Shown: piece after piece, positions 6,272 through 10,981 of the stretch
Layout of the letters: each line of letters begins with the position of its first letter
How positions within the stretch are numbered: the first letter of the stretch is position 1
Origin: Baffinella frigidus
Taxonomy: Eukaryota; Cryptophyceae; Cryptomonadales; Baffinellaceae
Assembly (NCBI GenBank): GCA_026770585.1
Contig: MU646463.1
Span: 182,445 to 193,425 of the forward strand
Reading direction: 5' to 3'
Length of the DNA: 10,981 nt
Translations under genes and position numbers: made by a program
The notes under the pieces: model-generated
The model's input: the letters and a program-made list of their open reading frames with translations, nothing else
Databases searched by the model: none
Told to the model about the DNA's origin: nothing

Positions 6272-6366
6272 GGACCCTAAACCCCAAACCCTGAACCCTA
6301 AACCCCACACCCCAAACCCCAAACCCTAAACCCCAAACCCTAAACCCTAAACCCTGAACCCTGAAC
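6272..6366. repeat. Interstitial telomeric array, CCCTAAA orientation, degenerate
   Basis: CCCTAAA mixed with CCCCAAA and CCCTGAA variants. It directly abuts the truncated 5' side of the WD40 relic. Confidence 0.9.
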
Positions 6367-6436
6367 TCTGGGGTTAAGGGTTTAGGGGGTTAAGGGTTTA
6401 GGGTTAAGGGTTAAGGGTTAAGGGTTTAGGGTTTGG
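6367..6436. repeat. Interstitial telomeric array, TTTAGGG/TTAAGGG orientation
   Basis: About nine G-rich heptamers, many of the TTAAGGG type, inverted relative to both neighbouring arrays. Confidence 0.9.
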
Positions 6437-6541
6437 AAACCCTAAACCCTAAACCCTAAACCCTAAATCCTAAACCCTAAACCCTAAACCCTAAACCCTA
6501 AACCCTAAACCCTCAAACCCAAACCCTAAACCCTAAACCCT
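6437..6541. repeat. Interstitial telomeric array, CCCTAAA orientation, nearly perfect
   Basis: About 14 heptamers, almost all canonical. It begins at the fusion-like junction GGGTTTGG/AAACCCTAAA with the preceding G-rich array. Confidence 0.9.
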
Positions 6542-6993
6542 ACTTGCGACTAGAGCAGAGAGAATGTGGAGAAATGTGCATAGATCAGGTGGGAGGCGGT
6601 GAATTTCGGCTGAGTGATGATTAAATGCGGGGCTGCTCGCTCTTCCGCGCCTCAAGTCGCGAGCTTGCTCTAGTTCTTCCCGTTTGCACGTGGTGCCGCG
6701 CGCGGATAGGGCGGGAGAGAGCGGGCAGCGCGCTGTTGAGCTCTGAAATATATGGTTTGGGTGGACAACTGGCAGTGTCTGGTACCACACGATGCAGTGC
6801 GAATCGCACAGGGACATATTAGCCCAAAAGATGCGCCGCGAAAAGTTGGTCAAAACTCCGTACATTAGAACCCTGCTCCGCCCAACTTCATCCAATCGAT
6901 CATCGCGCCCAAGGTTTTCGGTAACAAGCATTTTTCGCTGCCATATATTTCTTCCCACCGGCGCCTGGTGGTCGGGTTTCTCACAAATATCGC
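6542..6993. other. Unique-sequence island between telomeric arrays
   Basis: This 450-bp stretch has no repeat structure. The longest ORF, 6533-6958 on the minus strand (141 codons), starts in unique sequence and stops inside the telomeric array. It has no domain or compositional signal I recognise, and an ORF of this length is expected about once by chance in a window this size. Overlapping plus-strand ORFs (6625-6822, 6792-6998) are equally weak. A small lineage-specific gene cannot be excluded. Confidence 0.4.
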
Positions 6994-7297
6994 GTTAGGG
7001 TTCAGGATTTAGGGTTTAAGGTTTAGGATTTAGGGTTCAGGGTTTAGGGTTCAGGGTTTAGGGTTCAGGGACTAGGGATTGGGGTTTAGGGTTTAGGGTT
7101 AAGGGTTTAGGGTTTAGGGTTTAGGGTTTAGGGTTTAGGGTTTAGGGTTTAGGGTTTAGGGCTCAGGGTTTAGGGTTCAGGGTTTAGGGTTTAAGGTTTA
7201 GGTTTTAGGGTTTGGGGTTTAGGGTTCAGGGTTTAAGGTTTTTGGTTTAGGGTTCAGGGTTTAGGGTTTGAGGTTTCGGGTTTCGGGTTTAGGGTGG
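6994..7297. repeat. Interstitial telomeric array, TTTAGGG orientation
   Basis: About 42 heptamers: TTTAGGG with TTCAGGG, TTTAAGG and TTTGGGG variants, and a cleaner core at about 7085-7160. The orientation is opposite to the terminal telomere. Confidence 0.9.
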
Positions 7298-7374
7298 GAG
7301 ATGAAGTGGAGGCAAGCCGTCGTAAGGGCCCAATTTCGCTGGGGCGTCGGGTTTGAAGTTCAAGTTTTACATGT
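7298..7374. other. Short unique insert within the telomeric domain
   Basis: Non-telomeric sequence (GGGAGATGAAGTGGAGGCAA to ACATGTAGGG) interrupts the array. TTTACATGTAGG at its end recurs at 8201-8212 in the second array block, which suggests the two blocks share a duplicated ancestor. Confidence 0.5.
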
Positions 7375-7568
7375 AGGGTTTCGGGTTTAGGGTTGAGGAT
7401 TTAAGGTTTAGGGTTTAGTGTTCAGGGTTTAGAGTTTCGGGTTTAGGGTTGATAGTTGAGTGTTTAGGGTTCAGGTTTGGGGTTTGGGGTTGAGGGTTGA
7501 GGGTTTAGGGTTGAGGGTTGAGGGTTGAGGGTTTGGGGTTTAGGGGTTTAGAGTTTGGGGTTTGGGGT
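7375..7568. repeat. Highly degenerate telomeric repeat (TTTAGGG/TTGAGGG/TTTGGGG)
   Basis: Heptamer periodicity is preserved but variants dominate, especially TTGAGGG and TTTGGGG. The orientation is as in the preceding array. Confidence 0.85.
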
Positions 7569-8024
7569 ATGCAAACGCAGCCGTCGGATGCGATCCGCCA
7601 ACAGATCGAACTGTTTGCTGTTGATGGTACTCGAACCGAGGGTCCCCCGAACACGATTCACTACCGCGACAAGAAGTTGAGGATGATCCACATGAAACCG
7701 AACCCCTCGCTTGCAATATCGCGAATGAGCACTTTTTGGGTAATTATACAAGCCATCGCGAGATGTATCTCTCTGTCACCCGCCTAGGTGGCATGACGGG
7801 TTATCAAACGGTTGTTGTTAGCGGGTGCTGACACTCTGGCGAATGGCACGATTTCCTATCATTAGATTGTTAATCAAGTCATCTGCGAAAGCAACTTGCC
7901 TATCGTAGTCGTACGCTCCAACCCGTTCGAGGTGGCGGTGTGACCAATTGTACAGTACGAGGAGTACAGCGATTTCGATTCGGAACCCGAACCGGTCTTC
8001 GAACCAGATGATGGCATGTACAGG
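7569..8024. other. Unique-sequence island; possible coding remnant, strand unresolved
   Basis: Three open stretches overlap. On plus, one runs from ATG at 7569 to TAG at 7785-7787 (72 codons, starting MQTQPSDAIRQQIELF). Another plus stretch is open from 7625 to TGA at 7829-7831 (68 codons, including NEHFLGNYTSHREMYLSV). On minus, one is open from about 8024 to TAA at 7818-7820 (including RVGAYDYDRQVAFADDLI). All have protein-like composition, but no family is recognised and at most one can be real. Telomere-like sequence flanks both sides, so the island is probably a captured fragment. Confidence 0.35.
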
Positions 8025-8200
8025 GTTGATGGTTGAGAGTTGAGGGTTGCGGGTTCAGGGTCCAGGGTCCAGGGTTCAGGGTTCAGGGTTCAGGGTTCAG
8101 GGTTCAGGGCTCAGGGTTTAGAGTTGAGAGTTCCAAGTTCAGGGTTCAGGGTTCAGGGTTCAGGCGTCAGGGTTCGGGTTTCAGAGTTTAGGTGTTAGGG
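8025..8200. repeat. Degenerate telomeric repeat, mostly TTCAGGG
   Basis: A run of GGTTCAGGGTTCAGGG units with a few TTGAGAG and TTCCAAG variants. It is a homogenised variant block distinct from the TTTAGGG block that follows. Confidence 0.85.
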
Positions 8201-8421
8201 TTTACATGTAGGTTCAGGTTTCAGGGTTCAGGGTTTAGGGTTTAGGGTTTAGGGTTTAGGGTTGAGAAATTAGGGTTTAGGGTTTAGGGTTTAGGGTTTA
8301 GGGTTCACATGGGTTTAGGGTTTGGGGTTCAGGGTTTAGGGTTTAGGGTTCAGGGTTTAGGGTTTAGGGTTTAGGGTTTAGGGTTTAGGGTTTAGGGTTT
8401 AGGGTTTAGGGTTTAGGGTTG
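8201..8421. repeat. Interstitial telomeric array, TTTAGGG orientation
   Basis: Mostly canonical TTTAGGG, cleanest at 8345-8418, with two short interruptions (GAGAAATTAGGG and CACATGGG). Confidence 0.9.
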
Positions 8422-8460
8422 GGACATAGGGGGGTTCCTACGGATAAGGTAACGGAAAGG
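8422..8460 (-). repeat. Dispersed repeat, inverted partner of 3367-3406
   Basis: The reverse complement of 3367-3406 with few differences. It begins immediately after the telomeric array. Confidence 0.65.
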
Positions 8461-8904
8461 CGGCCCGATTTGGGCCCAACCCCCCCTCGTAGCCCTCTGT
8501 GTGGAGGAGCTACGGGGTTGACTCACGAATAAGGGCACGCACCGTCCCTAGGGCGGTCGTGTTCTCCTAGGACTAAGCCTACCGTGGGACCCTTGGGCGG
8601 TCCGCATGGCAGCATGGCTTTTCTGCAGAACCAGTTCCGGTGTCCGCCTATGTTGGGAGCTCGAAGAACCTAAAGGAAGGCGTGTCCTTATTCGCGAGAA
8701 ACCCATCTACGCCGGCGTAGAGGCGTCGCGGGAGCGTTTTGAATCGGGGGCCCCATGTAGCCTCAGTGTGGGTGCACACATGGCGGTCGCGTTATTAGTA
8801 ATCAAAGTCTCTTTCTGTGTAGGAGCTACGCTGGAGGAGAGCTGTCGAGGGAGCCTGTGAGTAAATGCAGGTTGTGGTGCCGTGGAGGAGGTGATGGGCA
8901 GGGG
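8461..8904. other. Spacer without a convincing gene
   Basis: An 84-codon plus-strand ORF (8606-8860, MAAWLFCRTS start) is present, but its second half overlaps the dispersed GTGC..CATGGCGG repeat (8755-8815) and no domain is visible, so I do not call it. A small CGTAG..CTACG hairpin lies at 8489-8515, and CCTAGG-type motifs like those inside the foldbacks are present. Confidence 0.4.
8755..8815. repeat. Dispersed repeat with CATGGCGG core, copy 2
   Basis: GTAGCCTCAGTGTGGGTGC, CATGGCGGTCGCG and AAAGTCTCT align with 2514-2569. Confidence 0.5.
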
Positions 8905-9025
8905 TACAGGGGCACCTCGCTCATAAGAAACTGCCCCCCCCTAGGACCCTACGGTAAGCCTATGCCTAGGACCCTGCGGTGGTCCTTGGGGGGGGGCGGT
9001 TTCTTCTGAGCGAGATACCCCTGTA
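8905..9025. mobile_element. Family A foldback MITE, copy 3
   Basis: The ends TACAGGGGCACCTCGCTCAT and GAGCGAGATACCCCTGTA are bounded by TA. The element is 121 bp with an interior C run/G run and CTATGCCTAGGACC. Confidence 0.8.
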
Positions 9026-9059
9026 GGACGTATGCGCCTACTCGCCACTTAAGGGATAG
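9026..9059. mobile_element. Family B solo right end
   Basis: CGCCTACTCGCCACTTAAGG plus GATA matches the right terminus of family B, directly abutting the family A copy to its left. No left half is present, so it is a truncated copy. Confidence 0.6.
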
Positions 9060-9192
9060 CCCAGATATCCCTGTACGGACGCGTGCAGGAGGCTAGGAGC
9101 TCATACAAGAGAGAACTGACCGGCTGCACTGGCTTTCCTGGCCAGATTCTGGCTTTAGAAAATGAAAATGGTCCGTACCCGCTCAAGAGCAG

Positions 9193-9344
9193 TACATTTA
9201 TCCGGGGAAACCTATTTTTCTATAGTTTGATGGCAAGCAAAACTACTACACAATTCGTTCTTATTAGTAATATTAAAGCATTTATGTAGTAATTTTCCTT
9301 GCCATCAAACTAAAGAAAAATAGGTTTCCCCGGATAAACATGTA
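9193..9344. mobile_element. AT-rich foldback MITE with TA ends
   Basis: The arm at 9194-9237 (TTATCCGGGGAAACC, then TAGTTTGATGGCAAG) pairs almost perfectly with 9298-9343. Weaker pairing continues inward through ACTACTACA/TGTAGTAA, so nearly all of the 150 bp can fold. TA lies at both outer edges, consistent with a TA target duplication. It is clearly AT-richer than its surroundings. The ORF at 9083-9289 is incidental. Confidence 0.75.
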
Positions 9345-9431
9345 CGACTAAGCGAGTGGTTCCGCCCGACCAGTGCACCCCTCCAAGGTTGCCTTCTGGG
9401 GTCAGGCATTGTGCGTGGCTCGGTTGGTGGA

Positions 9432-9550
9432 GCACCGCAAGAAGGACGCTGAACATAACACCTGACCTTTGCTGAGCATAACACCTGAGGTCTGTAAGAC
9501 CCCTGAGCATAACACCTGACCTTTGTGAGCGTGCACCGCAAGAAGGACGC
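9432..9550. repeat. Tandem TGAGCATAACACCTGACCTT units between 18-bp direct repeats
   Basis: GCACCGCAAGAAGGACGC occurs identically at 9432-9449 and 9533-9550. Between them lie three copies of a unit reading TGAGCATAACACCTGA, the first with an A for G. The minus-strand ORFs at 9305-9565 reflect this repeat. Confidence 0.7.
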
Positions 9551-9668
9551 GGGTATCTTGCTCATAAAAAAACGCCCCCCCCCAGGACCCTACAGTAGGG
9601 CTATGCCTAGGGCCTTATGGTGACCCTAGGGGGGTGGGCGTTTCTTATGAGCGAGGTACCCCTGTAGC
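9551..9668. mobile_element. Family A foldback MITE, copy 4, left end eroded
   Basis: The left end reads GGGTATCTTGCTCATAA (the CAGG tip is lost) and the right end TTATGAGCGAGGTACCCCTGTA is intact. The interior has CCCTACAGTAGGGCTATGCC. Confidence 0.75.
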
Positions 9669-9715
9669 CCTTGTGTGTATGTGTGTGGGGGGTGCATGGC
9701 GGCCGTCGTGGTATC
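9664..9715. repeat. Dispersed repeat with CATGGCGGCCG core, copy 3
   Basis: GTAGCCCTTGTG, then GGGGGGTGCATGGCGGCCGT, lies between two family A elements and aligns with 2514-2569. Confidence 0.5.
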
Positions 9716-9717
9716 AG

Positions 9718-10093
9718 TACAGGGGTACCTCGCTCGTATGAAACTGCCACCCCCTAGGACCCTACAGTACAGGGGTACCTCGCTCATAAGAAACTGCCAC
9801 CCCCTAGGACCCTACAGTACAGGGGTACCTCGCTCATAAGAAAACGCCCCCCCCTAGGACCCTACAGTACAGGGGTACCTCGCTCATAAGAAACTGCCAC
9901 CCCCTAGGACCCTACAGTACAGGGGTACCTCGCTCATAAGAAACCAACCCCACCTAGGACCCTACAGTACAGGGGTACCTCGCTCATAAGAAACCAACCC
10001 CACCTAGGACCCTACAGTACAGGGGTACCTCGCTCATAAGAAACTGCCACCCCCTAGGACCCTACAGTACAGGGGTACCTCGCTCATAAGAAA
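9718..10093. repeat. 50-bp tandem array derived from the left half of family A
   Basis: Seven full units start exactly every 50 bases (9718, 9768, 9818, 9868, 9918, 9968, 10018), plus a partial eighth at 10068. Each unit begins TACAGGGGTACCTCGCTC and ends CCTAGGACCCTACAG. Variants are AAACTGCCACCCC in units 1, 2, 4 and 7, a C-run type in unit 3, and AAACCAACCCCAC in adjacent units 5 and 6. Confidence 0.95.
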
Positions 10094-10245
10094 CGGTTCT
10101 GATAAGAAACAAGCGTTTTTGAGGGATTTTTCACTTAAATTTAAGAAACGGGGACCATCCGTTTTGTGAGATTTTTCTTAAATTTAAGAAACGGGGACCG
10201 ACCGTTTTTAGAATGCCCGCACCTTATGAGCGAGGTACCCCTGTA
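10068..10245. mobile_element. Family A element closing the array, with divergent interior
   Basis: The partial left end at 10068-10093 is matched by the right end CTTATGAGCGAGGTACCCCT at 10223-10242, followed by GTA. In place of the usual palindromic core the interior holds a two-unit tandem repeat (starts about 10125 and 10170) with ATTTAAGAAACGGGGACC and AT-rich spacers. Confidence 0.7.
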
Positions 10246-10330
10246 CCCGACCATGGATGGCGCGCCCGCACGTGCGGATGACCTCAGGCGGGCCTGACCT
10301 GTCCTATGCGCGCACCTTCACAGCCCTCAG

Positions 10331-10391
10331 AGCCCCTCAGACCATGCACCGCATATATTCTTCATCCATGCGACGCACGGTCTGAGGGGCT
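10331..10391. repeat. Hairpin, 17-bp arms
   Basis: AGCCCCTCAGACCATGC (10331-10347) pairs with GCACGGTCTGAGGGGCT (10375-10391) with one mismatch and a 27-base loop. It could be a foldback element of its own or, less likely, a structured RNA. No T-tract follows. Confidence 0.5.
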
Positions 10392-10413
10392 GTGATTTCT
10401 TATGAGTGTACCT

Positions 10414-10518
10414 TATTCCTTAAGTGGCGAGAGGGTCAAAATCGACCCACAAGAAGTCCTAGGCAGGTCCTAGGGCCCTACTGTAGGGCGTATGAGCCTA
10501 CTCGCTACTGAAGGGATC
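10414..10518. mobile_element. Family B foldback element, copy 3
   Basis: The left end TATTCCTTAAGTGGCGAG and right end CTCGCTACTGAAGGGAT are diverged family B termini. The interior shares GGTCAAAATCGACC and GGCAGGTCC with 3580-3620, and CCCTACTGTAGGGCGTATGA with other copies. Confidence 0.7.
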
Positions 10519-10529
10519 ATGGTCACCAC

Positions 10530-10610
10530 AGGGACATAGGCATAGGGCTCCTGTAGGGTCCTAGTTGGGGGCGTTCTCTTATGAGGGAGGTAGAGGTACT
10601 GTACCCCTGA
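10530..10610. mobile_element. Family A solo right half
   Basis: CATAGGGCTCCTGTAGGGTC, CTTATGAGGGAGG and GTACCCCTG match the right half of family A. No left half precedes it, as family B DNA abuts. Confidence 0.6.
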
Positions 10611-10633
10611 AGCGGGGCAGTCCCAGCGTTCTG

Positions 10634-10754
10634 TACAGGGGTACCTCGCTCATAAGAAAGCATCCCCCCCCTAGGACCACCATAGGGCCCTAGGGATAGT
10701 CCTACTGTAGGGTCCTAGGGGGATGCGTTTTCTTGAGAGCGAGGTACCCCTGTA
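10634..10754. mobile_element. Family A foldback MITE, copy 5
   Basis: Intact ends TACAGGGGTACCTCGCTCAT and GAGCGAGGTACCCCTGTA bound a 121-bp near-complete palindrome, with TA at both edges. Confidence 0.85.
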
Positions 10755-10867
10755 CCTTTATCACGCCATCCTCCCTCTAGTTGCTTGCGTGGTCGCGCAC
10801 GGCTGAATTCCGCTCCGCCACACACCCAGGATTTCACGATTTAATGGGGTAACTGCCTAAAAATGGA
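10755..10867. other. Unique spacer
   Basis: No repeat, gene or motif is recognised here. Confidence 0.4.
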
Positions 10868-10981
10868 GTAGTTAGGCCTACGGCATTGCCTAGGACCTCC
10901 TACCGTAGGCCGAGACTTTTTGGTCCTAGGATCCCTCGGCCTACGGTAGGAGGTCCTAGGCAATGCCGTAGGCCTAACTAC
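10868..10981. repeat. 47-bp perfect inverted repeat with 20-base loop, cut by the window end
   Basis: 10868-10914 and 10935-10981 are perfect reverse complements over 47 bp, with loop 10915-10934. The arms carry GTAGTTAGGCCTACGGC and CCTACCGTAGGCC. The right arm reaches the last base of the window, so the true arm may be longer. Perfect identity implies a recent or actively maintained palindrome. Confidence 0.9.

Noticed and set aside
5624-6329. Plus-strand ORFs opposite the WD40 relic (up to 132 codons)
   Set aside because: They are shadows of the minus-strand coding sequence; only the minus strand shows WD40 motifs and consistent splicing.
6533-6958. 141-codon minus-strand ORF, the longest in the window
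   Set aside because: It has no recognisable motif and ends inside telomeric repeats. About one ORF of this length is expected by chance over both strands of 11 kb.
8606-8860. 84-codon plus-strand ORF as a small gene
   Set aside because: It overlaps a dispersed non-coding repeat (8755-8815), has no domain signal and no supporting context.
9083-9289. 68-codon ORF as a transposase fragment
   Set aside because: It runs from unique DNA into the left arm and loop of the AT-rich foldback and shows no DDE-type motif.
9718-10093. CRISPR-like array (regular 50-bp period)
   Set aside because: The units abut with no unique spacers, the variants are within-unit substitutions, and the sequence is half a foldback element in a eukaryotic subtelomere.
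10331-10391. Rho-independent terminator or tRNA
   Set aside because: The hairpin has a 27-base loop, no T-tract and no cloverleaf, and the setting is eukaryotic.

Overview
The window is the end of a nuclear chromosome of a eukaryote. It starts with about 13 copies of CCCTAAA, the C-rich strand of a TTTAGGG telomere, and runs inward through 11 kb of subtelomere. TTTAGGG telomeres occur in plants, green algae and several other algal and protist lineages. The introns are very short (50 and 71 nt), there is only one recognisable gene relic, and foldback elements are dense. This fits a unicellular alga or protist better than a land plant, but I cannot name the species.

Layout. 1-93: terminal telomere. 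94-840: AT-rich segment built on inverted arms and flanked by direct repeats. 856-2065: foldback elements with CTAGCTCTGCCTC ends. 2100-2480: C-rich degenerate repeat around CCATAAACGGCG. 2711-2828 and about 5030-5180: (CT)n tracts. 2899-3030: 35-bp tandem repeat. 3460-5000: two families of short palindromic elements around a small interstitial telomeric array. 5270-6271, minus strand: a WD40-repeat gene relic. 6272-8420: a large, mostly degenerate interstitial telomeric domain holding a head-to-head telomere fusion junction and two unique-sequence islands. 8421-10981: foldback elements again, including a 50-bp satellite made from one half of an element, ending in a 114-bp hairpin cut by the window edge.

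The only gene with convincing family signal is the WD40 relic. It keeps five beta-propeller blades, a C-terminal tail and two introns whose GT-AG removal restores the frame. It lacks its 5' end, which runs straight into telomeric repeats. It also has TGA where the WD tryptophan is expected and a 61-bp frame-shifting insertion flanked by a 12-bp duplication. It is therefore probably a dying or dead gene.

The most striking observation is its first intron. The 50-nt intron is almost entirely the reverse complement of the exon sequence that it interrupts (16-bp and 23-bp perfect blocks in matching order), as if an inverted copy of the intronless exon had been inserted into itself and is removed as an intron. 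The second notable point is the foldback family with TA/CAGGGGTACCTCGCTCATAAG ends. Its TIR resembles pogo/Tigger-type ends, and its left half has been amplified into a seven-unit tandem array. No coordinated pathway can be read from this window; it is repeat-driven subtelomeric DNA.
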